Made by a program: the position numbers and the translations under genes
NCBI RefSeq assembly: GCF_026242045.1
Contig: NZ_JAPJDO010000025.1
Coordinates: 1-64,000, forward strand
Length of the DNA: 64,000 nt
Direction: 5' to 3'
Source: Mycobacterium pinniadriaticum
GTDB lineage: Bacteria; Actinomycetota; Actinomycetes; Mycobacteriales; Mycobacteriaceae
Shown: piece after piece, positions 51,506 through 61,105 of the stretch
How the letters are laid out: every line of letters begins with the position of its first letter
Numbering within the stretch: the first letter of the stretch is position 1
Notes under the pieces: model-generated
What the model saw: the letters and a program-made list of their open reading frames with translations, nothing else
Told to the model about the DNA's origin: nothing
Database searches by the model: none

Positions 51506-51635
51506 CTCGGCGAGTCCGGATCAGCGGGTTTCGCAGCGGCCGGTAAGCGGGCTATGCGCCACAACATGATTCACAGCGTTTGATCGCGTCACCTATCGAC
51601 CTTTGCCGAGCGGGTGTGACGCTAAACCCCGTGCG

Positions 51636-52001
51636 TCACTTCAGGGTGCATGCGGCAATGAGGGCTTCAGGGTCGGTGACGCTGACCAGCAGGGTGCGCA
51701 GCGTCGTCGGGACACCGATGATCTTGGCCTGGACGGGCGGGTCGATGGTCAACTCGACGACGCCCTTGGAGGAACCGTTGACCAGCCAGCGTCCGCGCCA
51801 GCCGTGTACGCCCCAGCCCAGGAAGGGTCCGCGGGCAGGTTTGGCTTCGGTGATGGACGCCAATGGAATGTCGGCCGAGAAACCCCAGCCCATCGACACA
51901 TGCAGGGTGCCGTCGGCGACGGTGACGTCGCAACGGCTCGGGCCGAGGCCCAGCGGTGTAGCCAGCGGCCGATACCAGCTGTCGAAACGGATCTCCGTCA
52001 T
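51636..52001 (-). CDS. Hypothetical PH-like beta protein
   Basis: A 121-residue protein without signal peptide or membrane segment. Its strand-rich pattern (RCDVTVADGTLHVSMGWGFSADIP, then LASITEAKP and WLVNGSSKGVVELTI) and final helix (DPEALIAACTLK) resemble a pleckstrin-homology-like fold found in mycobacterial hypotheticals. It diverges from the KstD-like gene. Function unknown. Confidence 0.7.
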   Translation of the reverse strand: MTEIRFDSWYRPLATPLGLGPSRCDVTVADGTLHVSMGWGFSADIPLASITEAKPARGPFLGWGVHGWRGRWLVNGSSKGVVELTIDPPVQAKIIGVPTTLRTLLVSVTDPEALIAACTLK

Positions 52002-52092
52002 GGTCGCGACGATAGTGCTCTGATCAGCTGCGCGGACGGTGGATGCCCCGAGTTGTAGCGTGGGCTGTCTCGACACCGAAGGGCTCTGAGCT

Positions 52093-53763
52093 ATGGATGC
52101 AGATGTCATCGTGGTTGGCGCCGGCCTGGCCGGTCTCGTCGCCACCCATGAATTGACCAGCCGTGGCAAGAAGGTGGTGCTGATCGATCAGGAGAACGCG
52201 GCGAACCTCGGTGGGCAGGCGTTCTGGTCGTTCGGCGGACTGTTCCTGGTCGACAGCCCTGAACAGCGGCGACTCGGCGTCAGGGACAGCTTCGAGTTGG
52301 CGTGGAGCGATTGGTCGGGCAGCGCCCAGTTCGACCGGGTCGACGACGAAGACCGCTGGGCGGTGCGGTGGGCTCGCGCCTACGTCGAGTTCGCGGCGGG
52401 GGAGAAGCGCTCATGGCTGCTCGGGCACGGCATCAAATTCCTGCCCACCGTCGGCTGGGCTGAACGCGGCGACCTGCGCGCGGATGGACACGGCAATTCG
52501 GTGCCACGCTTCCATGTCGCCTGGGGCACCGGCACCGGCGTGGTGGAGCCCTTCGTCGCCTCGGCGCTGGACGCTGCACAACGCGGGTTGGTGACCTTCC
52601 GACATCGGCACCGGGTCGACGAACTTGTCCTGGCAGACGGAACCGCCAGTGGTGTGCGGGGTACCGTGCTGGCTCCCGACGATGCCCCCCGCGGCGCACC
52701 ATCGAATCGGGATCCGTTGGGTGAGTTCGAACTTCACGCCCAGGCGGTCATCCTCACGACCGGGGGCATCGGCGGGAACCACGAGATCGTGCGCCGGTAC
52801 TGGCCGCAGCGGATGGGCACCCCACCCAAGTCGATGATCACCGGCGTGCCCGCCTACGTCGACGGCAGGATGCTCGACATCGCCGCCGACTCCGGGGTGC
52901 GCCTGGTCAACCGGGACCGGATGTGGCACTACACCGAGGGGGTGCAGAACTGGGATCCGATCTGGCCGGCACACGCCATCCGCATCCTGCCCGGGCCGTC
53001 GTCGATGTGGTTGGACGCCCTGGGTCGGCGGCTACCGCAGCCGTACCTGCCGGGCTACGACACGCTGGGCACGCTGCGCTATCTGCGCACCACCGCGGAG
53101 ATCGCCGGCTACGACCACAGCTGGTTCATCCTCACCCAGAAGATCATCGAGCGGGAGTTCGCGCTATCGGGGTCCGAGCAGAACCCGGATATCACCGGCA
53201 AGGACCGCGCCGGCTTCCTCAAAGAGCGGTTGCTCAGCAAGGGAGCACCGGCGCCGGTGGAGGCCTTCAAACGCCATGGTGCGGACTTCGTCGTGGCCGA
53301 CGGCCTCGACGATCTGGTGGCGAAAATGAACGCGCTGACCGATGAACCCCTGCTCGACCCCGGGCTTATCCGCGCGCAGGTCGAGGCCCGGGACCTGCAG
53401 ATGGCCAACCCCTACTCCAAAGATGCCCAGGTGCAAGGGATTCGCAACTCGCGCCGATACATCGGTGACCGCATCGGCCGCACCGCAACACCGCACCGGA
53501 TCCTCGACCCGGCCGCGGGCCCGCTGATCGGGGTGAAGCTGCACATCTTGACCCGAAAGACCCTCGGCGGTATCCAGACCGATCTATCGTCACGGGCGGT
53601 GGGTCTCGACGGAAACCCGATCGACGGTCTGTACGCCGCCGGTGAGGTCGCCGGTTTTGGCGGCGGTGGCGTACACGGCTACAACGCTTTGGAGGGGACC
53701 TTCCTCGGCGGTTGCCTGTTCTCCGGTCGGGCCGCCGGGCGGGCGGCCGCGGCGGCAATGTGA
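52093..53763 (+). CDS. KstD-like FAD-binding dehydrogenase
   Basis: A 556-residue flavoprotein of the FAD_binding_2 family (like Rv0785). The dinucleotide motif VIVVGAGLAGLVA is at the N-terminus, LIDQENAANLGGQAFWSFGG binds FAD, and the C-terminal GLYAAGEVAGFGGGGVHGYNALEG completes the site. Such proteins are related to 3-ketosteroid delta1-dehydrogenases and fumarate reductases, but the Tyr signature of true KstD is not evident to me, so the substrate stays open. The multicopper oxidase gene follows after seven bases. Confidence 0.88.
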   Translation: MDADVIVVGAGLAGLVATHELTSRGKKVVLIDQENAANLGGQAFWSFGGLFLVDSPEQRRLGVRDSFELAWSDWSGSAQFDRVDDEDRWAVRWARAYVEFAAGEKRSWLLGHGIKFLPTVGWAERGDLRADGHGNSVPRFHVAWGTGTGVVEPFVASALDAAQRGLVTFRHRHRVDELVLADGTASGVRGTVLAPDDAPRGAPSNRDPLGEFELHAQAVILTTGGIGGNHEIVRRYWPQRMGTPPKSMITGVPAYVDGRMLDIAADSGVRLVNRDRMWHYTEGVQNWDPIWPAHAIRILPGPSSMWLDALGRRLPQPYLPGYDTLGTLRYLRTTAEIAGYDHSWFILTQKIIEREFALSGSEQNPDITGKDRAGFLKERLLSKGAPAPVEAFKRHGADFVVADGLDDLVAKMNALTDEPLLDPGLIRAQVEARDLQMANPYSKDAQVQGIRNSRRYIGDRIGRTATPHRILDPAAGPLIGVKLHILTRKTLGGIQTDLSSRAVGLDGNPIDGLYAAGEVAGFGGGGVHGYNALEGTFLGGCLFSGRAAGRAAAAAM

Positions 53764-53770
53764 GGTAGGT

Positions 53771-55279
53771 ATGAGCGAATCCGGTTCTCCGCATTGGTTA
53801 TGGAACCGACGAGCATTCTTGGCGTCAACCATGGCCGCCGGTGCGGGCGCCGCTCTGGCGGCGTGTGGACAGGGCGACACCCCCGCTCCGCCGCTGCAGG
53901 CCCAGCCGACCACAGTCCCCGGGAGCCTCACCGCGGCAATCGACGCGGCCGAGGCGGCGCGCCCGCACAGTGGCAAGACCGTCACCGTCGCGCTGACCCC
54001 GCGCCCGGTCACCGTCGATCTGGGTGGGCGTGTGGCCAACACAATGGGCTATCACGACGCCGTCCCCGGTCCGCTGATCCGCGCGAACGTCGGCGACGAG
54101 ATCGTGGCCGCCGTGACCAACAAACTGGACATGCCGCAATCGGTCCACTGGCACGGCATCACGCTGCGCAACAACATGGACGGGGTCGAGCCGGCAACCC
54201 CCAACATCCCGCCGGGCGGCGAGTTCACCTACAAGTTCTCGGTTCCCGATCCGGGGACGTACTGGGCCCATCCGCACACCGGCGTCAACGCCGATACCGG
54301 GCTGTATCTGCCGCTGATCATCGACGATCCCAACGAGCGCGCCGACTACGACGCCGAGTGGATTGTGGTACTTGACGATTGGACCGACGGCGTCGGGAAG
54401 TCGCCCTGGCAGATCTTCGCCGATCTGCGCAAGGGCGAGGCGGCCGATGTCGACGCGGGTCTAAGCGACAGTAAGCTACTCGGCGGCGACCCCGGTGACG
54501 TCAGCTATCCCTACTATCTGATCAACGGCAGGATCCCGGAAGCCCCGACAGCATTCACCGCCAAGCCCGGCCAGCGGATTCGGTTGCGCATCATCAACGC
54601 CGGCGCGGATACCGCCTTTCGGATCGCGCTCGCCGGACATCGGATGACGGTGACCCACACCGACGGATACCCGGTGGTACCCGTCGAGGTGGATGCCCTC
54701 CTCCTGGGGATGGCGGAGCGCTATGACGCCATCGTCACCGTCGGCGACGGCGTGTTCCCCCTCGTCGCGCTGGCCGAGGGGAAGAACGCGCTGGCGCGCG
54801 CCCTGCTGACCACCGGAGCGGGATCCGCGCCCGACGCGGGATTCAAACCGCCCGAGCTGGACGGGCTGATCGGCACCGTCGATATGTTCACCGCCGCACC
54901 GGAGGCGCGGCTGGCGTTCACGCAGGCCGACGTCGATCTGACCGCGGAGCTCAGCGGCAACATGAAGACCTATCAATGGGGAGTCAACGGGTCGTACCCG
55001 AACAGCAAGCCGTTCGCGATCAACCAGGGTCAGCAGGTCATGATGACGTTCGCCAACAAGACGGCCATGTGGCATCCGATGCATCTGCACGGGCATACCT
55101 TCGCGGTGCTGAACGCCAATGGCGAGATGGGCGCGCGTAAGGACACCGTGATCGTGCTCCCCAACCAGTCGGTGCGGATCGCGATCCTGGCCGACAACCC
55201 CGGATATTGGGCGCTGCACTGTCACAACACCTACCACCTGGAAGCCGGGATGATGACGACGTTCGACTACCTGAACTGA
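53771..55279 (+). CDS. Exported multicopper oxidase lipoprotein
   Basis: A 502-residue multicopper oxidase related to mycobacterial MmcO (Rv0846c), which oxidises Cu(I) and protects from copper. The N-terminus has Tat-type WNRRAFLAST and a lipobox ALAAC (Cys32), so it is exported folded and lipid-anchored. All copper motifs are present: HWHG, HPHTG, HPMHLHGH and HCHNTYH. It is co-transcribed with the KstD-like flavoprotein. There is no CsoR/RicR gene nearby. Confidence 0.92.
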   Translation: MSESGSPHWLWNRRAFLASTMAAGAGAALAACGQGDTPAPPLQAQPTTVPGSLTAAIDAAEAARPHSGKTVTVALTPRPVTVDLGGRVANTMGYHDAVPGPLIRANVGDEIVAAVTNKLDMPQSVHWHGITLRNNMDGVEPATPNIPPGGEFTYKFSVPDPGTYWAHPHTGVNADTGLYLPLIIDDPNERADYDAEWIVVLDDWTDGVGKSPWQIFADLRKGEAADVDAGLSDSKLLGGDPGDVSYPYYLINGRIPEAPTAFTAKPGQRIRLRIINAGADTAFRIALAGHRMTVTHTDGYPVVPVEVDALLLGMAERYDAIVTVGDGVFPLVALAEGKNALARALLTTGAGSAPDAGFKPPELDGLIGTVDMFTAAPEARLAFTQADVDLTAELSGNMKTYQWGVNGSYPNSKPFAINQGQQVMMTFANKTAMWHPMHLHGHTFAVLNANGEMGARKDTVIVLPNQSVRIAILADNPGYWALHCHNTYHLEAGMMTTFDYLN

Positions 55280-55381
55280 GCCTTCCCGAGTTGCTGGGTG
55301 CAATCGTCGAACCTTAGAAGACCATAAGTGTCCATTTGTGGTTCGGCCCCGTACTATGGCCCCATCAGGAAGGGGGCCGAG

Positions 55382-55972
55382 ATGAGCCTTCGAAACGCAT
55401 CGCTGGGTGCGGTAGCCGCCACGTCATTGTCGTTGGCGGCGTTGTTTGCGGCGGTGGGCACGGCATCAGCTGCCCCCGCACAGCCGGCCGATCAGGGGTC
55501 GGATCTGCAGACGTATCTCGACAGCTTGACGACCACCTACAACAACACCATCGGCCGGTCGGTGGACCAGGCGCGCGATTCGGCGACCGAGCAGACCCAG
55601 GCCAACATCGCGACCGCCGTCGCGGTGCCGATCGCCAATAGTGCCGCCGGCGTTGTGCCCGCGGCGGCTGGGGCTGGGGCATCGGCGCTGGTGTTCGCGG
55701 CATTCCAGAACGGTTTCAACCCGTTCGCGGGCCTGACCTCCGCGGCGGTACCGGCCGCGGCCGCGGTGCCCGCACTGAGCGCACCCGCGTTGCCGCCGCC
55801 GCCGGCGGTGGGCCCGCTGCCACCGCCGCCCGCCATCGGCCCGCCGGCGTTGCCACCGCCTCCGGCGTTGCCGCCGCCGCCGTGGATTCCGTTCCTGCCG
55901 GGCTCACCGCCACTGCCCGGCCCACCGCCGTTGCCGGGGCCGCCGCCGTTGCCGCCGCCGCCATCGTTCTGA
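55382..55972 (+). CDS. Secreted Ala/Pro-rich protein
   Basis: A 196-residue exported protein: signal peptide (SLGAVAATSLSLAALFAAVGTASA), a helical middle (LTTTYNNTIGRSVDQARDSATEQ) and a Pro/Leu-rich tail of LPPPP and LPGPPP repeats. AGGAAGGGGG before the ATG fixes the start, and a possible -10 TACTAT lies at 55352-55357. The Pro-rich tail suggests a cell-wall-spanning or protein-binding role. A hairpin terminator follows. Confidence 0.78.
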   Translation: MSLRNASLGAVAATSLSLAALFAAVGTASAAPAQPADQGSDLQTYLDSLTTTYNNTIGRSVDQARDSATEQTQANIATAVAVPIANSAAGVVPAAAGAGASALVFAAFQNGFNPFAGLTSAAVPAAAAVPALSAPALPPPPAVGPLPPPPAIGPPALPPPPALPPPPWIPFLPGSPPLPGPPPLPGPPPLPPPPSF

Positions 55973-55982
55973 CGCGGGGATA

Positions 55983-56015
55983 GTTCACCCTCGGGGGCAA
56001 ACCCCGGGGGTGAAC
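55983..56015 (+). terminator. Hairpin terminator
   Basis: GTTCACCC (55983-55990) pairs with GGGTGAAC (56008-56015), and inner CGGGG pairs with CCCCG around the loop GCAAA. A short T-rich stretch follows. It ends the Pro-rich gene. Confidence 0.65.
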
Positions 56016-56046
56016 GTCGTTTCCTGGCTTTGCCGGTTGACGGCCG

Positions 56047-56283
56047 GTGAACGTGGTGCGAAATTGGGTAATGGCCAAGGCGCTGGACGAACAGGCGCAG
56101 CTCGGGGAAGTCATCGAACGGCTGGCGCTGAGCTATCCGACCCTGTCGGCGTCGACCATCGCCGAGGTGGTGGGCGAACTGCATGCCAGGTTCAACGGCG
56201 CCCGGATCCGCGAATACGTTCCGCTCTTCGTCGAGCGTCGGGCCCACACCGCGTTGACTGAACTCAACGTGTCCTACGACTAG
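56047..56283 (+). CDS. Small three-helix DUF3562-like protein
   Basis: A 78-residue helical protein (EQAQLGEVIERLALSYPTLSA, then TIAEVVGELHARFNGARIREYVPLFVERRAHTAL) resembling short three-helix proteins common in mycobacteria. GTG 56047 gives the full frame; an ATG at 56071 would drop eight residues and may be the real start. No partner is evident. Confidence 0.65.
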   Translation: MNVVRNWVMAKALDEQAQLGEVIERLALSYPTLSASTIAEVVGELHARFNGARIREYVPLFVERRAHTALTELNVSYD

Positions 56284-56408
56284 TGCCGACTGGCAGCCTG
56301 GCCAACGAAACCCACTTGGTCACGCGTCCGTGGCGATCCGCGCGGTTGGGTGGCCGAAGGCCGGTGGCGGTCCTAGGGTGATGGCTCGTAGCGCGGAGGT
56401 GATGCCCC

Positions 56409-58556
56409 ATGGCACTCGGGCCTGCGGCGCCCCGCGTCGGGGCACCGGTGAACCGGGTCGACGGCGAAGCCAAGGTGACCGGTGCGGCCCGCTACACGGC
56501 CGATACCGAGGTGCCCGGCTCGGTATACGCGGTGCTCGTCGGTGCCGGTATTGCCCGTGCGGAGATCATCGCCGAGTCGATGGCCGAATCCTCGGCGCGT
56601 GCCCGAGCCGCACCCGGTGTGCTGCACGTATTGACCCCGATGAACTGTCCGCCGCTGAAGCCGCCACCCACCGACTTCACCAAGACCTGGCCGGTCGAGC
56701 GTCGACCTCCCCTCTCGGATATGAGCGTGCACCATGTCGGACAGCACGTCGCCGTCGTGATCGCCGACTCGTTCGAGAACGCCACCTACGCCGCATCGGA
56801 GTTCGCCCTGGAATACCAGCAGGCGCCAGCCGATGGCGATACAGCTGTTCGCTCCGACAGCTACCGGCCGGACCACTGGGTGGAGATCGTCGACGAGAAG
56901 CTCCAGGACCAGCGCGGCGGTGGCATTCCTGAACCCCTTGTCCCGGTACAGGTCTCGGGGCGATACCGCACGGCAGCGACCGCTCCGTACCCGATGGAGT
57001 TGTGCGCGACAATCGCCCAGTGGGACGGCGATCGGCTCACCGTGCACGACAGCACCCGCTGGATCAGCGGCGAGAGGCGGCTGCTGGCGCATTGCCTGGG
57101 TCTGCCCGAATCGTCTGTTCGGGTGATCTCACCTCTGGTGGGCGGCGCCTTCGGGTCAAAGGTCTTTCTGTGGGCACACGTATTGCTGTGCGCGCTCGCG
57201 GCTCGCGAGGTGCAGCGGCCGGTCAAGCTCGTGCTCACCCGCAAGCAGATGTTCGACTCCACCGGTTACCGCCCCCGTACCGAGCAGGAGGTCACCCTGC
57301 TGGCCGACGCCGAAGGGCTCATCTGCAGCACCACTCACCACACGGTCACCGAAACCTCGGTGGTCGGGGACTTCTGCGAACCGGCCGGGCTGTCGAGCAG
57401 GCTGCTGTATCACTCGCCGCGGCTGGCGGTCTCGCACCGCGTTGACCGCAAGAACGTGGCCACACCGTCGTTCATGCGCGCACCCGGAGAATCGAGCGGC
57501 CTGTTCGCCCTGGAGGTCGCCATGGACGAATTGGCCGGCGAGCTGGGGATAGACCCGCTGGAACTGCGGATCCGCAATCACATCGACATCGACCAGACCA
57601 ACGGCAGACCCTGGTCGGACAAGCATCTGTTGGACTGCTACCTGTCGGCGGCGGATCGCTTCGGCTGGGCGCACCGGCCGCCCGACGCCCGCAGCCTGCG
57701 GCGAAACCACGTCCAGGTGGGCTGGGGAATGGCCACCGCGACCTTTCCGGCCCGCCGCGCGTCCGCGGGGTGCCGGGTCAGCACCGGTGCCGACGGATGC
57801 GTGCGGTTCGCTTCGGCCACCCACGAGATCGGCACCGGGGTACGTACCGTCATGACCCAACTCGCCGCCGACATCCTCGGGTTGCCGCTGTCGGCGGTGG
57901 TGTTCGACTCCGGCGACTCGTCCTACCCCGAGACCCCGCGCAGCGGTGCGTCCCAGACCACCGCCACCGTCGGCGCCGCGGTCATCGAGGCGGCGACCCA
58001 GTGGCGGCGGCGGCTGACCGAGGTGGCGCCAAGCGCCACACTCACGGCCGAGTCGTTGGCCGCTCTGTCTCCTGGACAGCTTGCGGCACTGACCTTTTCG
58101 GTGACGACATCGCCGGCGATCGACGAGCGCGCCAGCATCCGGTCATTCGGGGCGCATTTCTGCGAGGTCGAGGTCGACGAGCAGATCGGCCGGGCCGCCG
58201 TCACCCGATGGACGGCCGCCTTCGCCTGCGGGCCGGTGCTGAACCCGAAACTCGCGCGCAGCCAGCTGATGGGCGGCATCACCTTCGGTGTCGGAATGGC
58301 CCTGCTCGAACAGATGCAGCGCGGCGGGGAGTACTACCTTCCCACGCACGCCGACCGACCGGACTTCGATATCGATCTCATCGAGAAGCCCGTCGACGAT
58401 GTCCCTGGGCCGACCCTGCGCGGTATCGGCGAGATCGGTATCGCCGGTGTACCCGCCGCCGTCGCGAACGCGATCTACCACGCCACCGGCAAGCGATTGC
58501 GCACGCTGCCGATCACCGTCGAAGACCTCATGCTGCCCGTCGGACCCCGCCGATGA
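56409..58556 (+). CDS. Molybdenum aldehyde oxidoreductase, large subunit (PaoC/YagR-like)
   Basis: A 715-residue xanthine-dehydrogenase-family molybdopterin-binding subunit. The FMRAPGESSG motif is the YagR/PaoC type rather than the CoxL type; VGGAFGSKVF and the C-terminal catalytic GIGEIGIAGVPAAVANAIYHA are conserved. It oxidises aldehydes or N-heterocycles at a Mo-MCD centre. The stop overlaps the 2Fe-2S subunit ATG by 4 bp. No XdhC/PaoD-like sulfuration chaperone is visible in the window. Confidence 0.92.
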   Translation: MALGPAAPRVGAPVNRVDGEAKVTGAARYTADTEVPGSVYAVLVGAGIARAEIIAESMAESSARARAAPGVLHVLTPMNCPPLKPPPTDFTKTWPVERRPPLSDMSVHHVGQHVAVVIADSFENATYAASEFALEYQQAPADGDTAVRSDSYRPDHWVEIVDEKLQDQRGGGIPEPLVPVQVSGRYRTAATAPYPMELCATIAQWDGDRLTVHDSTRWISGERRLLAHCLGLPESSVRVISPLVGGAFGSKVFLWAHVLLCALAAREVQRPVKLVLTRKQMFDSTGYRPRTEQEVTLLADAEGLICSTTHHTVTETSVVGDFCEPAGLSSRLLYHSPRLAVSHRVDRKNVATPSFMRAPGESSGLFALEVAMDELAGELGIDPLELRIRNHIDIDQTNGRPWSDKHLLDCYLSAADRFGWAHRPPDARSLRRNHVQVGWGMATATFPARRASAGCRVSTGADGCVRFASATHEIGTGVRTVMTQLAADILGLPLSAVVFDSGDSSYPETPRSGASQTTATVGAAVIEAATQWRRRLTEVAPSATLTAESLAALSPGQLAALTFSVTTSPAIDERASIRSFGAHFCEVEVDEQIGRAAVTRWTAAFACGPVLNPKLARSQLMGGITFGVGMALLEQMQRGGEYYLPTHADRPDFDIDLIEKPVDDVPGPTLRGIGEIGIAGVPAAVANAIYHATGKRLRTLPITVEDLMLPVGPRR

Positions 58557-59089
58557 CCGAGACCGCCGTGAGCCTTCGGATCAACGCCGTGCCCTACACG
58601 CTGGAGATCGACGTCCGAACCACCGTGCTGGATCTGCTGCGGGACCGGCTGCACCTGACCGGAACCAAGAAGGGTTGCGACCACGGGCTCTGCGGGGCCT
58701 GCACGGTAACGGTCGACGGGGAACGCGTCCTGAGCTGTCTGGTGCTGGCGGCCTCGATCGACGGTGCCGAGATCGTCACGATCGAGGGGATAGCGCCCGA
58801 CTCCGGACTGCACCCCCTGCAACGGGCGTTCCTCGACCACGACGGTCTGCAATGCGGCTTCTGCACACCGGGTCAGATCTGTTCGGCGCGTGCCATGTTG
58901 GCTGAACACGCCCGAGGGGACCTGTCGGCGGCGTCGTTCGACGACCATCGCGGTGCTCCTGCTGACGGGCCGGTACCCCTCACCGAGGACGAGATCCGGG
59001 AACGGATGGCCGGCAACATCTGCCGGTGCGGCGCCTACGCCAACATCGTGGCGGCGATCGCCGCCGTCGCCGAGGAACACCAACCGTGA
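58553..59089 (+). CDS. Molybdenum aldehyde oxidoreductase, 2Fe-2S subunit (PaoA/YagT-like)
   Basis: A 178-residue two-cluster iron-sulfur subunit. The plant-type cluster motif is GCDHGLCGACTVTVDGERVLSC, and the second cluster lies in QCGFCTPGQ and GNICRCGAY. Unlike E. coli PaoA it has no Tat signal, so the complex is presumably cytoplasmic. It overlaps its neighbours by 4 bp on both sides. Confidence 0.93.
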   Translation: MTETAVSLRINAVPYTLEIDVRTTVLDLLRDRLHLTGTKKGCDHGLCGACTVTVDGERVLSCLVLAASIDGAEIVTIEGIAPDSGLHPLQRAFLDHDGLQCGFCTPGQICSARAMLAEHARGDLSAASFDDHRGAPADGPVPLTEDEIRERMAGNICRCGAYANIVAAIAAVAEEHQP

Positions 59090-60072
59090 AGACCTTCGAG
59101 TTCCACCGGGCGTCCTCGGTCGAGGAGGCGCTCAATTACGCGGCGCAGCCGGGCGCGCGGTTTCTCGCCGGGGGCACCAACCTCGTCGATCTGATGAAGT
59201 GCGATGTCGAGCGGCCGAGCGCGGTGGTCGACATCAACCGGCTCGACTTGTCCGACATCGAACCGACACCCACCGGCGGAGTCATGATCGGTGCCCTGGC
59301 CACCAACACCGCCGTCGCCAATCACCCGCTGATCCGCGGCAAGTACCCGGTGCTCTCGCACGCCATTCTGAGCGGAGCCACCACTCAGATACGGAACAGG
59401 GCCACGGCTGCGGGCAATCTGATGCAACGGACGCGCTGCCGCTATTTCATGGACCCCGCGCTCGGCGTGTGTAACAAACGCCGCCCGGGGAGCGGATGCG
59501 CGGCGCTGGCCGCACACCACCGGGAGCACGCGGTCTTCGGCGCCAGCCCGTCCTGCGTGGCGGTACACCCCTCCGATATGGCGGTGGCCCTGACGAGTCT
59601 GGACGCAACCATCCATATCCGGGGCGATGGCGGTGTCCGGACCGTCGGCATCGACGATTTCTTCCGGCTGCCCGGGCAGCGGCCCGACATCGATAACGCG
59701 GTGCGTCCCGGCGAGCTCATCACCGGCATCGAACTGCCGGCGCGCAGCGCATCCCGCGCCGGCTGGTATCTCAAGGTTCGTGACCGGCACAGCTATGCGT
59801 TCGCCCTGGTCTCGGTGGCCACCGTGGTCGAGATTCGCGACGGTGTGGTCGTTGACGCGGCGATCGCGCTGGGTGCGGTTGCCGCGACGCCGTGGCGGGT
59901 GCCCGCGGCCGAGCACCTGTTGCGGGGGAACCCGCCGAGCCGCCCGGTATTCGAAGCGGCCGCCGCCGCGGCGCTGGCGGGCGCGCAGCCGCTGCCGCAC
60001 AACGGTTTCAAGGTCGATCTCGGCGTGCACAGCGTGGTCCGGGCGCTGACCTCGGCGGCCGAGGCGCCGTAG
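59086..60072 (+). CDS. Molybdenum aldehyde oxidoreductase, FAD subunit (PaoB/YagS-like)
   Basis: A 328-residue FAD-binding subunit with FLAGGTNLVDLMK and the central insert NLMQRTRCRYFMDP, GVCNKRRPGSGCAAL and SPSCVAVHPSDMA. Its four cysteines match the extra [4Fe-4S] cluster of PaoB/YagS, and this insert is diagnostic for the PaoABC type over CO or xanthine dehydrogenases. GTG 59086 lies in the preceding stop (GTGA). Electrons pass Mo, 2Fe-2S, 4Fe-4S, FAD. Confidence 0.92.
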   Translation: MKTFEFHRASSVEEALNYAAQPGARFLAGGTNLVDLMKCDVERPSAVVDINRLDLSDIEPTPTGGVMIGALATNTAVANHPLIRGKYPVLSHAILSGATTQIRNRATAAGNLMQRTRCRYFMDPALGVCNKRRPGSGCAALAAHHREHAVFGASPSCVAVHPSDMAVALTSLDATIHIRGDGGVRTVGIDDFFRLPGQRPDIDNAVRPGELITGIELPARSASRAGWYLKVRDRHSYAFALVSVATVVEIRDGVVVDAAIALGAVAATPWRVPAAEHLLRGNPPSRPVFEAAAAAALAGAQPLPHNGFKVDLGVHSVVRALTSAAEAP

Positions 60073-60155
60073 CGCTCCGCCGCAACAACCGTCGGCCTGC
60101 GGGGATCAGCGGGCGGGGAGATATCGCGGACCACGTTGAGGTGCAACGGTTTCGG

Positions 60156-61052
60156 TCATGCGCGAACCGGGACTTCCCACTCACCGGGGACGACGATCAC
60201 GGGTCGATGGCTGTGGTGCAGGACCCCCATCGCGACGCTGCCGAGCAGGATCTCTCGCGCCGCAGACCGTCCCCGTGAACCCACCACGATCGCGGCCGCG
60301 TCGCAGTCGTTCGCGGCCGCGATCAAGGAATCGGTGATACCGCGGTTTCGAAAGGCAAGACTGGGTTGAATGTTGAGCCGCCGCACATTTCGGAGGTCAC
60401 TACCTGACGGGCCGTCCGCCGGGATCTCGGATCCATCGTTGACGCACGCCAACACGATGTCTCGGTGGGGAAACAACCGAACCGTCGCGGTGAATGCGGC
60501 GTCGGCGCCGGATGAACCGTCCCACCCGACGACCACCGGCCCATCGCCCAACGCATCGTATTCACTTCCGAGCATCGGATGGGGGATGACGACCACGGGA
60601 CGGTCGCAATAGTGCACCACGAGGTCCGAGACGCTGCCCAACACCGCCCGGGCACCTCCCATCCCTCGTGAGCCGACGAGCACGACATCGGCACCGATCT
60701 GTTGGGCAACCTTCGTGATGGTCACGCCCTCTGCGCCGAAGGTTTTCTTCACCAGGGATTCGGCGTCCCATCCGGCGGCGCGCGCCAGCGCTACCCCCAT
60801 GGCCGCGACGCGCTCTGCTTCGCGTTCGCCTTCCTGCTCGATCAGCTCGGTCAGTTCATCGAGGGTTCGTGCCCGTGCCCGCAGCCGTCGATGGATCTGG
60901 CCGTCGGTGAACGGCGGAATCCACACATGGGTGATGACGCCGTGGGCCGACGGGAGAAGCAGGGCGCAGACCGCGATGGCGGCGCCGGCCTCGGGCGAGC
61001 CGTCGTACCCCACCACCACTTTCACTGACACAACCCCGCCTTCGCTCATCAT
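60156..61052 (-). CDS. Tandem universal stress protein
   Basis: A 298-residue protein of two Usp domains (about 10-145 and 158-295). Both carry ATP-binding Gly motifs, VGSRGMGGARAVLGSVSDLV and VGSRGRSAAREILLGSVAMG. Tandem Usp proteins are frequent members of the mycobacterial DosR hypoxia regulon, and a DosR-like box lies 36 bp upstream. The start is ATG 61052, 61049 or a GTG at about 61031; the exact one is uncertain. The substrate of nucleotide binding is unknown. Confidence 0.87.
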   Translation of the reverse strand: MMSEGGVVSVKVVVGYDGSPEAGAAIAVCALLLPSAHGVITHVWIPPFTDGQIHRRLRARARTLDELTELIEQEGEREAERVAAMGVALARAAGWDAESLVKKTFGAEGVTITKVAQQIGADVVLVGSRGMGGARAVLGSVSDLVVHYCDRPVVVIPHPMLGSEYDALGDGPVVVGWDGSSGADAAFTATVRLFPHRDIVLACVNDGSEIPADGPSGSDLRNVRRLNIQPSLAFRNRGITDSLIAAANDCDAAAIVVGSRGRSAAREILLGSVAMGVLHHSHRPVIVVPGEWEVPVRA

Positions 61053-61088
61053 GTGACGGACGTTAGTCGGGTTACGCTACCGCTGGGG

Positions 61089-61105
61089 GGTGCCATTGGT
61101 CCCTA
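61089..61105 (-). promoter_or_regulatory. DosR/DevR-like box upstream of usp
   Basis: On the minus strand the site reads TAGGGACCAATGGCACC. The left half GGGAC is perfect and the right half partial against the DosR consensus (GGGACT-WWA-GTCCC). Position upstream of a Usp gene supports the call. Confidence 0.5.
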
